64,000 nucleotides of DNA from CAYNVQ01 sp964400735 (lineage in GTDB: Bacteria; Acidobacteriota; Aminicenantia; Aminicenantales; Aminicenantaceae). This document shows, in pieces, positions 34,642-44,188 of this stretch. A program made the position numbers and the translations under genes. Every line of letters starts with the position of its first letter. Within the stretch, counting starts at the first letter, position 1. The DNA lies in assembly GCA_964400735.1 (NCBI GenBank), contig CAYNVQ010000013.1, positions 1 through 64,000 on the forward strand, written 5' to 3'. The notes beneath the pieces are model-generated. The model was not told the origin of the DNA and searched no databases. It worked only from the letters and a program-made list of their open reading frames with translations.

Positions 34642-36240
34642 TCACTCTCCTCCTTCGAAGGGGCTCTCCTCTTTCGAAAGCAATCCCCTCCTTTCCGCCT
34701 CCAGGCGAACGGGTTTCCAACGCCCCAAAGGTCTGGACATGACATAGTATTTCACCAAACGATCCATATCTTCGGGAGGTGTCAGAAAAGTGATCGGAAT
34801 ATAGATCAAACCTCCTAGGACCATCATGATCCAGAACTGAAGATAGTCGGGCAGGAGAGGAATGACCTTGAATTCCGGCAGTATCCAGACTATCAGCCAG
34901 CTCATCCCGAGATTCGCTATCCAGGAGGAAAGATAACCCCAGGAATTGAACCTCCACCAGATAACTTGAAGGATGGAAGGGAGCCATATTCCTGCCGTCA
35001 TTATCCACAAGGCAAAGATCAGCCATTGGGTAATTTCCTGCATCATCAGACCATAAACGAAAGAACCGAGGAGCAGTATCAAGGTGGAGATTCTTCCTGC
35101 CCACACCAATTCCTTCTCGGTGGCCTTAGGTTTGAAATAATGAAGGTAGAGGTCACGGGTGGCATAGGAAGCTCCGAGATTGAGATGGGTAGAAATGGTG
35201 GAAAGATGGATGGCCACGACAGCCGCGAAAAAAAAACCCACCATACCCACGGGTAAAAATTCGAATCCGAGGCGATACCAGGCCATCTCATATTCAGCTG
35301 TCGATTTGATGGTTGGATAAAGGGAAAAAAACGCGAGGATCGCCACTGCCCAAAGGGAATTGCGGACAACGATCAGGGCAGAGCCGGACCAGATGCTGTA
35401 GCTCGCATCCCGCACGGTTTTTGCCGACTGGATGCGCTGTGCTTCAGGGTACCAGTCGATGGCCGTACCCATCCCGAATCCTCCGATAACGGCAATCACC
35501 AGCATGGTGATAAACCAGGCTAGGGGAAAATCACCGGATGTGAACCCGGTGAAGGCGAAGGGGTTGACCCGCCAGCTTTGACCCAGAGCATCCAACTTGG
35601 CGACGATCTGCTGGGGGCCCCCGGCCGCTGCAATTCCCCAAATGGAAACGATGACGATCACAGAAAAAGCGATCACGCCCTGCTGAAAATCAGCCATGAT
35701 CACTCCCCAGTATCCGGCGGTCAAAACATAGATGGCACAGATGGAAGAGAAGAGGATAAGACCGACCCAATCGGGCCAGCCGAAAAGATAACGACAGAGC
35801 TTCCCCATGGCTATCCCGACCCAGCCCAAGACAAACATATTCATGAACACCTGCCATCCGGCTATCCATCCTCGCAAGAGTTCAGCACCCAATCCGGAAA
35901 AACGGAGGGTCTGCCACTCGGCCTGCGTATAGGCCAGAGAGCGGCGGAAAATTCTGGTGGAAGCAAACGCAGAGATCGCGCACCAAGCGGAAAAGAAGGT
36001 GTACCAGATTCCTCTCAATCCGTATTTATAGATCACGCCGCTGATCCACATGGGTGTATCCGTGGCCGAGTGGGTGGCATAGACCGAAGCAGCCGGCAGC
36101 CACCAGGGAAGCCCGCGGCCGGCCAGAAAAAAATCGGACATCGATCTCTTGCCTAACCGGTAGAAAAGCGCACCGCACACAATCATCAACAGGATGAATA
36201 AGACAACCCAGAACCAGTCTAAAAAAGCAAACTCAACCAC
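34642..36240 (-). CDS. Sodium:solute symporter, probable amino-sugar transporter
   Basis: A 532-residue SSS-family permease with 13-14 hydrophobic segments. Motifs: SDFFLAGRGLPWWLPAASVY (about 35-54), TAGYWGVIMADFQQGV and AAVVAIHLSTISTHLNLGASY (sodium-site helix). GTG start at 36240 with GAGGG upstream. It resembles sugar SSS proteins; its place between nagA and GH20 makes GlcNAc or chitobiose the likely cargo (inference). Three small membrane-protein genes follow with overlapping stops and starts. Confidence 0.9.
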   Translation of the reverse strand: MVEFAFLDWFWVVLFILLMIVCGALFYRLGKRSMSDFFLAGRGLPWWLPAASVYATHSATDTPMWISGVIYKYGLRGIWYTFFSAWCAISAFASTRIFRRSLAYTQAEWQTLRFSGLGAELLRGWIAGWQVFMNMFVLGWVGIAMGKLCRYLFGWPDWVGLILFSSICAIYVLTAGYWGVIMADFQQGVIAFSVIVIVSIWGIAAAGGPQQIVAKLDALGQSWRVNPFAFTGFTSGDFPLAWFITMLVIAVIGGFGMGTAIDWYPEAQRIQSAKTVRDASYSIWSGSALIVVRNSLWAVAILAFFSLYPTIKSTAEYEMAWYRLGFEFLPVGMVGFFFAAVVAIHLSTISTHLNLGASYATRDLYLHYFKPKATEKELVWAGRISTLILLLGSFVYGLMMQEITQWLIFALWIMTAGIWLPSILQVIWWRFNSWGYLSSWIANLGMSWLIVWILPEFKVIPLLPDYLQFWIMMVLGGLIYIPITFLTPPEDMDRLVKYYVMSRPLGRWKPVRLEAERRGLLSKEESPFEGGE

Positions 36241-36259
36241 TTTGAATCCCTCTCATTTT

Positions 36260-37441
36260 TCAGACCGAATCCCTCAAAACAAACTTTCCTTTAAAAACGG
36301 TATCCAGCACCTTGAAATCTCGATCGAATACAGCCAAACTAGCATCCTTGCCGGCCTGGATGCTGCCGATCCTTTTTTCCATGCCCAGAATCCGGGCGGG
36401 ATACAAAGAGGCCATGTTGACTGCCTGGCTGAGCGTGACACCTGTCCAATCGATCATATTTTTCACCGCCTGATTCAAGGTCAATACACTTCCCGCTCGA
36501 ATGTCCGTTCCACTTATGGTGACCGAATCCTTACTCACTTTTATCTCCCTCTCTCCCCAGGAGTAAATACCATCTCCCAATCCGGCCGCCTTTATGGAAT
36601 CGGTGATCAAACAGATGCCCTGGACTCCTTTTCTAGCCACGGCCAAGCGTAGGGCAGCCGGATGGACGTGCACTCCGTCTGCGATCAATTCAGCCGTCAC
36701 TTTATCGGAGTCCAGAACAGCCCCGACCACGCCCGGCTCTCTGTGGTGGAAACCACGCATGGCGTTATAGAGATGGGTGGCATGAGAAATCCCTTTGACG
36801 AAGCTTTTAAGTGCCTCTTCATAGGTGGCATCGGAATGGCCGATGGCCACTACCATTCCGCCCTTCTTCAACTGGGGTATAAAACGCTGGTTTCGCCCGA
36901 CCTCAGGAGCCAGAGAAATGATACATTTCATTCCCTTGAGCGCTCTCAACAGGCACCGCATGTCACTCTCAGTCATGCTCTTCATATGAGTGGCCTCATG
37001 CGCCCCGGTCCTTTGCCCGCTTATAAAAGGCCCCTCGATATAAATCCCTAAAATTTCAGAAGAGAAATGGTTTTTTCGGGCCGCCCGTAGCACCTTCACC
37101 GCTTCCAGGACAGAAGCCAGGGGGGCTGAGAGCGTAGAGCCGAGAAAACCGGTAACCCCGCATCTCGCCTGGTACCCGGCAATATCTCGCAGGCTCTCTT
37201 CCCTGGCATCCATGACATCTTTTCCCAACGCTCCATGAAGATGCAAATCGATCAATCCGGGTGAGATATAGGCCTCATCATAATCAATGAATTCGATCCC
37301 CCGGGCTGGGACCTCGTTCTTTCGAGAAAAGACTCCCGCTATCCTCCCCCTTTCGATAAGCACAACTCCTCCTTTGACAATCCCGCCCTGAAGGACCACA
37401 TTGCCCCGGAGGGCCGCTCTTCCTTTATATCCCTGTTCCAT
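36260..37441 (-). CDS. nagA: N-acetylglucosamine-6-phosphate deacetylase
   Basis: A 393-residue cytosolic amidohydrolase converting GlcNAc-6-P to glucosamine-6-P and acetate. Motifs: SPGLIDLHLHGALGKD, the metal Glu in GIYIEGPFISGQRTGAH, GHSDATYEEA (His), HLYNAMRGFHHREPG, and the catalytic Asp in LITDSIKAAG. The ATG at 37441 follows an in-frame TTG by one codon. nagB lies 114 bases upstream and the SSS gene starts 20 bases downstream. Confidence 0.93.
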   Translation of the reverse strand: MEQGYKGRAALRGNVVLQGGIVKGGVVLIERGRIAGVFSRKNEVPARGIEFIDYDEAYISPGLIDLHLHGALGKDVMDAREESLRDIAGYQARCGVTGFLGSTLSAPLASVLEAVKVLRAARKNHFSSEILGIYIEGPFISGQRTGAHEATHMKSMTESDMRCLLRALKGMKCIISLAPEVGRNQRFIPQLKKGGMVVAIGHSDATYEEALKSFVKGISHATHLYNAMRGFHHREPGVVGAVLDSDKVTAELIADGVHVHPAALRLAVARKGVQGICLITDSIKAAGLGDGIYSWGEREIKVSKDSVTISGTDIRAGSVLTLNQAVKNMIDWTGVTLSQAVNMASLYPARILGMEKRIGSIQAGKDASLAVFDRDFKVLDTVFKGKFVLRDSV

Positions 37442-37555
37442 CAAATTCTTTGTCTCGGAAAATCGATTATACCTAATGGTTACAGATAATAAAAGAAAGC
37501 ATTATGTTAGATTCGATTCAAAGCGAGCGATATATCATGAGGAAGGAGGATTTCA

Positions 37556-38344
37556 CTATTTTCGGTAGAGCAGATGGGGTTTCTCGACCTCTTTTTTGTG
37601 CTCCCACACCCAAATATAATAATCCTTTTTTTTGAGAAGCTGGGCAGCTTCATGGTCGATAATGACTTTGACCTTCGGATGAAGCTGGAGAGCCGATGCC
37701 GGACACGAGGCTGTGACGGGTCCTTCGATCATACTGGATATGGCTTGGGATTTTTCGCGGCCTACCGCTAATAAAATGATCTCCCTGGCTTCCATTATGG
37801 TTCCGATGCCCATGGTGATAGCGAATCTCGGCCCCTCTGTGCTGCCGAAATTATCTTTGAGCGTCTCGTCCGTCAAAGTCTTCACCCGTGTTCTTGCTTG
37901 GAGTGAAGAGGAAGGCTCGTTGAATCCTATGTGACCATCCCTCCCTATTCCGAGAAGCTGAAGTTCGATGCCTCCCCTATTCTTGATAGCCTGCTCGAAA
38001 TTCTCGCATTCTTCCTCCACATCATCGGGCAAAGGATCCGGAATAAGGATATTCTCTGGAGAAATATTGACGCGTTCGAAGAAATTCTTCCGCATGTAGG
38101 AATGGAAGCTCAGCTCATTTTTGGGGTCGATTCCCAGATATTCATCCAAATTAACGGTTTTAACTGAAGAAAAATCCACCTGTTCCATCCCATAGGCAGC
38201 GATGAGTCTTTGATAGATGCCGAGCATGGTTTTTCCCGTCGCCAGCCCCAGCACAGCATCTGGCTTACGATGAATTAAACCGACAATCCTGGCTGTCGCT
38301 TCTTGGAAGACCTCCTCTTCGGTTCCTAAAATGATGACTTCCAC
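37556..38344 (-). CDS. nagB: Glucosamine-6-phosphate deaminase
   Basis: A 262-residue isomerase/deaminase giving fructose-6-P and ammonia. Motifs: LGLATGKTMLGIYQ (phosphate loop), TVNLDEYLGI (catalytic Asp), LLGIGRDGHIGFNEPSSSL (catalytic His/Glu) and AITMGIGTIMEAREIILLA. It starts with GTG immediately after the TGA of the mutase gene (TGAGTG), indicating translational coupling. Product enters glycolysis. Confidence 0.94.
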   Translation of the reverse strand: MEVIILGTEEEVFQEATARIVGLIHRKPDAVLGLATGKTMLGIYQRLIAAYGMEQVDFSSVKTVNLDEYLGIDPKNELSFHSYMRKNFFERVNISPENILIPDPLPDDVEEECENFEQAIKNRGGIELQLLGIGRDGHIGFNEPSSSLQARTRVKTLTDETLKDNFGSTEGPRFAITMGIGTIMEAREIILLAVGREKSQAISSMIEGPVTASCPASALQLHPKVKVIIDHEAAQLLKKKDYYIWVWEHKKEVEKPHLLYRK

Positions 38345-39676
38345 TCAGATCATCTCCATGACATGTTCTAAAGCCAGTCTGGCCGATTCTTCGCTTGTCC
38401 CCTCTACCTGTATTCTCACCACCGGTTCGGTATTGGAAGGGCGGACATGCAGCCAAAAGTCAGGATAATCAACACGGATGCCATCCATGTACTGGATGTC
38501 GCCCTTTCCGAACTTTTGAGAGATTTTGTTCAAAATCGCCCTCGCTTCTTTGAACGAGGCTTTGACCTTGTGTTTGATCATGAAATAATCCGGCAGTTTG
38601 GCTCTCAACTCAGAGAGTTTCTTTCCGGACCGGGCCAGGTATTCCAGAAGAAGGGCCATACCGGAAAAGCTGTCCCGGCAGGTATGAACATCGGAAACAA
38701 TGATCCCTCCATTCCCCTCTCCTCCGATCTCGGAGCCTATTTCGACCATCTTCCTGGCCACGTTTATCTCTCCGACCTTGGTCCTCAACAACTCCACGCC
38801 AGCTTTTCGGGCAATATCCTCTACGACCTTGGAGGTGGAAAGATTGACCACGACCGGGCTTTTTCCCTTCTCTTTGAGATAATAATCCACGGCCAAAGCC
38901 AAGGTATATTCTTCGCCGACTGGAATGCCGCTTTCATCCACTGCGGCCAACCGGTCTGCATCCGCATCTTGGGCAAACCCAATATCGGCATTGTACTTCT
39001 TCACGGCCTGGCACAGATCTTCGAGATTTTCGGGAACGGGTTCTGGATTTCGGGGGAATCCATCCACCAAACCACAGTTGACACAGACAACCTCGGCTCC
39101 AAGTCGTTCAAGAAAATCCTGCACATAGGGAGATGCCGCGCCTCCACAAGGATCAACGACTGCTTTTATTTTTTTTTGCCGAATCAGGTCCGCATCCACC
39201 AAACCCGTTATTTTTCCCAAATGAACTGCAAACGGTTCCTCCTCCTTCTCAATCCTTCCAGGTTTATCCACCCTCCTGAATTTTCCCTGGTAATAGACAT
39301 CCAAAAGCTCCTCGGCCTCCCAAGGGTATAGGAAATGGCCTCCTTTTCTTATCAACTTGAGGGCGTTCCACTCCACCGGATTATGAGAGGCGGTAATCGA
39401 AATAGCACCGTCCAGATTTTTTTCTCTGGTGAAAATCTGAAGCGAAGGGATGGGAAGGACACCTAGATCAAGAGGCGAAGCACCACAGGATATTAAACCG
39501 GCCAGTACGGCATTTTTGACCATCTCGGCTGAGGGCCGGGTATCCGATCCCACGGCAATCTTACCTCCTCCGACAAGGGTGGAGAAGGCTTCGGAAAATT
39601 TTATGATCAACTGCGGCGTCAGGCTGCTCCCAACGATACCTCGGATGCCCGATATGCTGATTTTAAGGTCTGACAT
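38345..39676 (-). CDS. glmM: Phosphoglucosamine mutase-like phosphohexomutase
   Basis: A 443-residue alpha-D-phosphohexomutase. The phosphoserine loop SITASHNP (Ser97), metal loop DADADR (237-242), sugar loop GGEGNGG and phosphate-binding RPSNTEPVVRIQ are all intact. Sequence is nearest to archaeal/bacterial GlmM-type enzymes, though phosphomannomutase activity cannot be excluded. It overlaps the upstream paralogue's end by a few bases and is coupled to nagB. It would link glucosamine-6-P to glucosamine-1-P. Confidence 0.88.
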   Translation of the reverse strand: MSDLKISISGIRGIVGSSLTPQLIIKFSEAFSTLVGGGKIAVGSDTRPSAEMVKNAVLAGLISCGASPLDLGVLPIPSLQIFTREKNLDGAISITASHNPVEWNALKLIRKGGHFLYPWEAEELLDVYYQGKFRRVDKPGRIEKEEEPFAVHLGKITGLVDADLIRQKKIKAVVDPCGGAASPYVQDFLERLGAEVVCVNCGLVDGFPRNPEPVPENLEDLCQAVKKYNADIGFAQDADADRLAAVDESGIPVGEEYTLALAVDYYLKEKGKSPVVVNLSTSKVVEDIARKAGVELLRTKVGEINVARKMVEIGSEIGGEGNGGIIVSDVHTCRDSFSGMALLLEYLARSGKKLSELRAKLPDYFMIKHKVKASFKEARAILNKISQKFGKGDIQYMDGIRVDYPDFWLHVRPSNTEPVVRIQVEGTSEESARLALEHVMEMI

Positions 39677-39678
39677 CC

Positions 39679-41019
39679 TCAAAGTTCGATCCTCTCTCTC
39701 AATTCAACCACGACCGATTCGACTGTTTCTTCGTTTTCACCCTCGATCGTTATCCTGAGCACAAATTCCGTGGCCGAAGGCCTTATGTTGAACCAAACTC
39801 CTTTTCTTTCCACGCGGATCCCATCCGTGAAATCGGGATTTTCCTTTTGATAGGTCTCCTCCAGTCTATCCATCACCCTATAGGTTTTTTCGGGTGGAAC
39901 TTCAATCTTGATCTTCTTCATGTGCAGGGCAGGAAATGATCCGGTCAGATCCGAAAAATTTTTCCCCTCCCTCGAGATAAAATCCAGGACTAAAGCCAGG
40001 GTCAAAAGAGAATCATAGGCCCGCGAAAACGACAAAAGGGAAAAGCTTCCACTCCCCTCCCCTCCGGCTTCGGCTCCCTCCGCCTCCATGGTATGGATCA
40101 CAGATGACTGGCCGACCTTGGTTCTCGATAATTTGATTCCAGCCTCCTTTGCTGCCCAGTCGGACAGAGATGTGGTCACGGCAGTGGTCACGGCCCTCCT
40201 TATCCTTCCCTTCAAAGCCAAAAGAACAAGAGGGAAGGTTATCTCTTCGCTTAATGCTTCGCCCCGTTCATCGACAAAAGATATGCGGCTGCTATCTGAA
40301 TTGAGCAGAAATCCTAGATTGGCTCCTGTGGTTTTCACCACAGCCTCCACTTGGGAAGAGTTATCCACAGACGGCTCGGGTGGATGAGGAAAGGGCTTAT
40401 CCGTATCCTCGTTTATCAATATGAGATCGATACCGAAAAAATCGCAAAAATCCTGAAGATAGGGTGAGGCGGCCCCGTTGCAGGGATCGGCCACCACTTT
40501 GAATTCCCTCTCCCTGATCCTTTCCCTATCAACCTTATAAGCAAGCTCATCCAGATATTGTTCCAGAGGGAACTTCATCGGATGGATCTGGCCCAGCTCT
40601 TTCCAGGGGACATTGTTAAAACTCCCGGCCTCGTAAATGTTGAAAACTTCAGATCCTTCCGACACGTCCAGATAATCACCTCCGGCATCCAAAAGAATAA
40701 CCGCATTCCAAAATGCAGGATTGTGGCCCCCGGCTATGGAGATTCCTCCCGAATATTCTTCTCTTTGAAGGATATACTGAAGGAAGGGTGTAGGAAGTAG
40801 TCCAAAGTTCATGGCATCAAGCCCACTGGCGATAACTGAGGAAAGAATGGCCAGCTCGAGCATATGGCTTGTGCAGCGGGAATCCCTGCAGATGGCTATC
40901 CTTCCTCTTTCAACAAAAGTGGCAAAAGCCGAGGCAAACTTCGAGGCCACCTCCACATGGAGGGCGCCCGGGACCTCACCTCGGATTCCCGATACACTGA
41001 TCCTCAATCTATCCTTCAT
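39679..41019 (-). CDS. Phosphohexomutase paralogue lacking catalytic residues (probable pseudoenzyme)
   Basis: A 446-residue homologue of the adjacent mutase along its whole length (ISVSGIRGEVPGALHVEVAS; DPCNGAASPYLQDF; GGEGSGSFSLL). The phosphoserine motif reads IAGGHNP, so Gly98 stands where Ser carries phosphate. The metal loop D-x-D-x-D-R is NSDSSR (240-245), losing two Asp. The phosphate-binding loop is RPSATEFVLRI. The frame is intact, so it is not a decaying gene; a regulatory or binding role is more likely than catalysis. Start at 41019 is chosen for the conserved N-terminus. First gene of the operon. Confidence 0.85.
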   Translation of the reverse strand: MKDRLRISVSGIRGEVPGALHVEVASKFASAFATFVERGRIAICRDSRCTSHMLELAILSSVIASGLDAMNFGLLPTPFLQYILQREEYSGGISIAGGHNPAFWNAVILLDAGGDYLDVSEGSEVFNIYEAGSFNNVPWKELGQIHPMKFPLEQYLDELAYKVDRERIREREFKVVADPCNGAASPYLQDFCDFFGIDLILINEDTDKPFPHPPEPSVDNSSQVEAVVKTTGANLGFLLNSDSSRISFVDERGEALSEEITFPLVLLALKGRIRRAVTTAVTTSLSDWAAKEAGIKLSRTKVGQSSVIHTMEAEGAEAGGEGSGSFSLLSFSRAYDSLLTLALVLDFISREGKNFSDLTGSFPALHMKKIKIEVPPEKTYRVMDRLEETYQKENPDFTDGIRVERKGVWFNIRPSATEFVLRITIEGENEETVESVVVELRERIEL

Positions 41020-41259
41020 AATCGAGTTCTCTGCGTGATTCAAGCTCCCTGGTTCTAACAATCTCTTTATACACCAAATCCGTTTTCGAACTCAACAGGG
41101 CAAGCTGTTGATGGCGTTAAAAAACTTTTTTCTTGAAAGAACTATCTAGACAAAAAACATGAAAGAGGCAGAAAATAACTTTGGCTGTTTCGAGTCCTTC
41201 ATTCGATGCACGTGCCGGCCTTGATCTATTCATCGAACTCCGAAAGATCAGAATACGGC

Positions 41260-41288
41260 TTGACAATGGGTCAATTTCCCTGTTACAA
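41260..41288 (+). promoter_or_regulatory. Probable promoter with palindrome for the Cys/Met enzyme gene
   Basis: TTGACA (41260-41265), 17-base spacer, TTACAA (41283-41288). The -35 box overlaps the inverted repeat TTGAC-N5-GTCAA (41260-41274), a possible operator. The 41020-41333 gap between divergent genes otherwise shows no gene. Confidence 0.5.
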
Positions 41289-41333
41289 AGCGATTTTCAA
41301 CCATCATTAACGCTAACATAAAAAGGAGGGATC

Positions 41334-42815
41334 ATGGCAAAAAAGGACAAAACTGAACAGGATGATCCAAAGAACATTCCTCCCGCAAGCGATATGCCTG
41401 TCGGAATATTCCCGACTATCCGGGGAAAGCATTCTTCGGTCCAAGAGTATGTACAAGCGGCTCAAGACGTTTTAGAACAAAAAAACAGAGTGCTCGCCCG
41501 TATAAAAAAATATAAGTTCGACACCATAGCCGTGAACGGCGTCTATACGCCCGAGGAAGCCATAAACTATAATCAAGGGTCACTCATCGAGCCCCTTTAT
41601 CTGGGAAACGCCCAGGCCTATCAAGACACCGATGAATGGGAAGGGGCCTTCCGCTACCAAGTCCCTTCGTGGTGCTACGGACGCTACGCCAACCCGACCG
41701 TCTGGTATCTGGAACAGGTTTTGGCTCTGCTCGAAGCATATCAAACCAACCATGACGTATCGTGCCTTGTGACGGCCTCCGGCATGGCGGCCATTAAGCT
41801 AGCCACAGATGCGCTTCTAACCAAACAGAAAAAAGGGCCTGAAGAAATCAATTTCGTCTCTTCCATCCAGCTCTACGGGGGGACTTTTCAGCAATTCACG
41901 GTCAGACAGATGCAGGATAGAGGAATCGACGTTCGCTTCGTCATCGACCAGACAGATCTTGAGGCATGGAAGGAAAAAATCGATGAAAACACGCGGTTCC
42001 TCTACACAGAAGCCCCGAGCAACCCACAGCTCGCCTTTTGTGACATCGAGGCTGTGGTCAATTTGGCCCATTCCTGGGGAATCCCTTTCATTATCGATGC
42101 TACATGTGCGACACCCGCGTTGATGCGCCCTATCGCCTATGGCGCGGACATCGTCATCCATTCTCTGACGAAATCAATAGGAGCGAGCGGGTTAGGAATA
42201 GGAGGCGCGTTGATCAGCCGCAAACCTATAACGACCAAGCTCAAAAACGAAAACCCCTTTTTCAAGGAGAGCTTTGCCGAGTACATCAAATGGCTGCCTT
42301 TCAGAGACACCGGGCCGGCCATATCCCCAATGAATGCCTTTATGTTTCTGAATGACTTGAGGACCCTTCGTCTGCGGATGGATAGTCTCAGCCAAAGCTG
42401 TCAGAAAGTCGCAGATTTTCTGGAGCAGCACCCCCGTGTTTATAAAGTCGATTATTTGGGGCTGCCCAGCTCTCCTTACCATGACCTGGCGAAAAAGTAC
42501 ATGAACCTGGTGGATTCGGATGATGGGCAAAGAAATGAATTGAATCGCTACGGACACCTCATGTGTTTTCGTGTGGAGGGGCCTCCGGAGAATGCCCGAA
42601 AAGTCTTCGACAATCTCAAGCTCATTTTCAGGGCCGGGGATTTGGGGCGCATCAAAAGCATGGCCACCCTTCCCGCCCTCTCTACTCATCTCCAACCGGG
42701 AGAAGAATTCCGGGACAAGGCGGATATCCCTGCCCAGATGATAAGGCTTTGTGTGGGAGCCGAAGACCCCGGAGACCTGATGGCCGACCTCGATCAGGCC
42801 TTCAACTCAATATAA
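41334..42815 (+). CDS. PLP-dependent Cys/Met metabolism enzyme (cystathionine gamma-synthase/lyase fold)
   Basis: A 493-residue fold-type-I PLP enzyme. The Schiff-base lysine is Lys280 in HSLTKSIGASGLGIGGALI; the PLP phosphate site is in ASGMAAIKLATDAL and the cofactor Asp in FIIDATCATPAL. It is about 90 residues longer than typical MetB/MetC owing to an N-terminal extension (about 1-70). C-S lyase, gamma-synthase and O-acetylhomoserine sulfhydrylase activities cannot be separated by eye. AAAGGAGG ribosome site. Monocistronic. Confidence 0.88.
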   Translation: MAKKDKTEQDDPKNIPPASDMPVGIFPTIRGKHSSVQEYVQAAQDVLEQKNRVLARIKKYKFDTIAVNGVYTPEEAINYNQGSLIEPLYLGNAQAYQDTDEWEGAFRYQVPSWCYGRYANPTVWYLEQVLALLEAYQTNHDVSCLVTASGMAAIKLATDALLTKQKKGPEEINFVSSIQLYGGTFQQFTVRQMQDRGIDVRFVIDQTDLEAWKEKIDENTRFLYTEAPSNPQLAFCDIEAVVNLAHSWGIPFIIDATCATPALMRPIAYGADIVIHSLTKSIGASGLGIGGALISRKPITTKLKNENPFFKESFAEYIKWLPFRDTGPAISPMNAFMFLNDLRTLRLRMDSLSQSCQKVADFLEQHPRVYKVDYLGLPSSPYHDLAKKYMNLVDSDDGQRNELNRYGHLMCFRVEGPPENARKVFDNLKLIFRAGDLGRIKSMATLPALSTHLQPGEEFRDKADIPAQMIRLCVGAEDPGDLMADLDQAFNSI

Positions 42816-43216
42816 AAACTGGCGCTCTTATTCCGATCGTGTTGACTCATCGTCAGCTTTTCTGGAATCTTCTTCTCTTCATATAACCAGATTATCGACG
42901 GACCTGACCTTTTTTGCCTTCGTTTTCACCACTGTACCACCTTCTCAAAACCTCCCCGGCGGGTTTTCCTTATTGTTCATAGTCCCAAGCGGAGAAGGCC
43001 ATCCTTTTCTGGAATTTCGATTCCTCAAGCTGGTGGATTGGCTGCGACGGCAAGCAGCTAATCTGTCCTGTCAACCTTACTAAAAAAAATAGGAAAAGAG
43101 TTTTTCCGCACAACTTCCATTTCATTGGATACTTCTTTAAATATTTCTTCGATTATATCGCAGTCGGCCCTAAAGGGAAATCTGAGCGATTTAAGAGATG
43201 AATATTTGTTTTATTC
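42816..43216 (+). other. Intergenic region without recognised gene
   Basis: About 400 bases with no supported frame. A possible weak terminator for the preceding gene, AAAACC...GGTTTT (42947-42967), is the only structure; no repeat copy is recognised. Confidence 0.35.
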
Positions 43217-44188
43217 TCAGTGCAGGAATTCAGCTGGATTAACGGCCCGGATAACCGTCGAACGTTCAATGACGGAATTGACCTTGTGAGGCGCCATAGG
43301 CATTGTTGTTTCACTGACCACGAGTTCCCCCATCACGACTTTCCGGACCCAGTACGATTCCATGTCGATATAGAGATCTCCTTTATAATGTGAGCTTCCT
43401 ACTGTTTCGACCCGAATTTTTGGCATGGGTTCCATGATCATATGAAAGGAGCTTTCCCCGGAATCGAATGTGACCACGCCACATGCCCTCTCATCGACGA
43501 GACTGAGCCCTTTGAATTCAAGAGTGACCTCACCGTTTTTGAATGTCGATCCTTCGGCTATATTGCTTCCCAGGTTGACCGGAGGTTCTGTAAATGAAGC
43601 CGCATGGATTATTCTGTCTCCTATAACTCTCAAATCTTGTATGCCCTTGCCCCCTTCGACTTTTTGGGCGAAAACATTACAAAAACCATGGAAATCGATG
43701 AATGTATTGTAGACGAAGTAGGATGTGTCTGGAGGAAAAGGCTTGCCTTCGCTATCTTTTAGATCTTCAAATTTACCATGGTCGATTCCGAAAACCCGGC
43801 CTTGTTCATCTAGCCCAAATTTAAAGGTATAGGACCATCCTTGGAGGGACGGAATGGATACAGGAGATTCGGTTCCTCTTTGTACCGTGAACTTCCTGCA
43901 AAAATATTCATTTCCGCCTTTATTCGGAGAGCTTTCTGGAACCGTTTCCAGGTAAAGCTTAAGGGTGTCGACACGGGTTCTTGTTCCATCCAGAGCATAA
44001 TGGATGAGCTTGGTCTCGATGGTATAGCACATCTTTTCAGGAGAGCGCTCTCCGGAAAGATCGAATTCTTGCGGCAGGATCGAATTGATCTTTGTTGAGG
44101 ATTTTACATCCGAATTGTCGACTGTACATCCCATAGGGATAAGGTTGATTAAAAACACAGCGGTAAAGAATGATTTGAATTTCATCAT
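43217..44188 (-). CDS. Lipoprotein of unknown function
   Basis: A 323-residue exported protein; the start at 44188 follows GAGGAGG. The signal ends at lipobox region LIPMGC. The rest is beta-rich, with paired strands such as WSYTFKFGLDEQGRVFGIDH and GEVTLEFKGLSLVDERACGV and a C-terminal DLYIDMESYWVRKVVMGELV, somewhat like outer-membrane-lipid-carrier-type folds. No family named with confidence. Last gene of a minus-strand cluster headed by the regulator at 45624. Confidence 0.65.
   Translation of the reverse strand: MMKFKSFFTAVFLINLIPMGCTVDNSDVKSSTKINSILPQEFDLSGERSPEKMCYTIETKLIHYALDGTRTRVDTLKLYLETVPESSPNKGGNEYFCRKFTVQRGTESPVSIPSLQGWSYTFKFGLDEQGRVFGIDHGKFEDLKDSEGKPFPPDTSYFVYNTFIDFHGFCNVFAQKVEGGKGIQDLRVIGDRIIHAASFTEPPVNLGSNIAEGSTFKNGEVTLEFKGLSLVDERACGVVTFDSGESSFHMIMEPMPKIRVETVGSSHYKGDLYIDMESYWVRKVVMGELVVSETTMPMAPHKVNSVIERSTVIRAVNPAEFLH

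Noticed and set aside
41108..41122. GATGGCGTTAAAAAA resembling the core GAATGGCGTTAAAAAT of the dispersed element
   Set aside because: Only about 12 matching bases with no arms or other core blocks; too short to call a copy.
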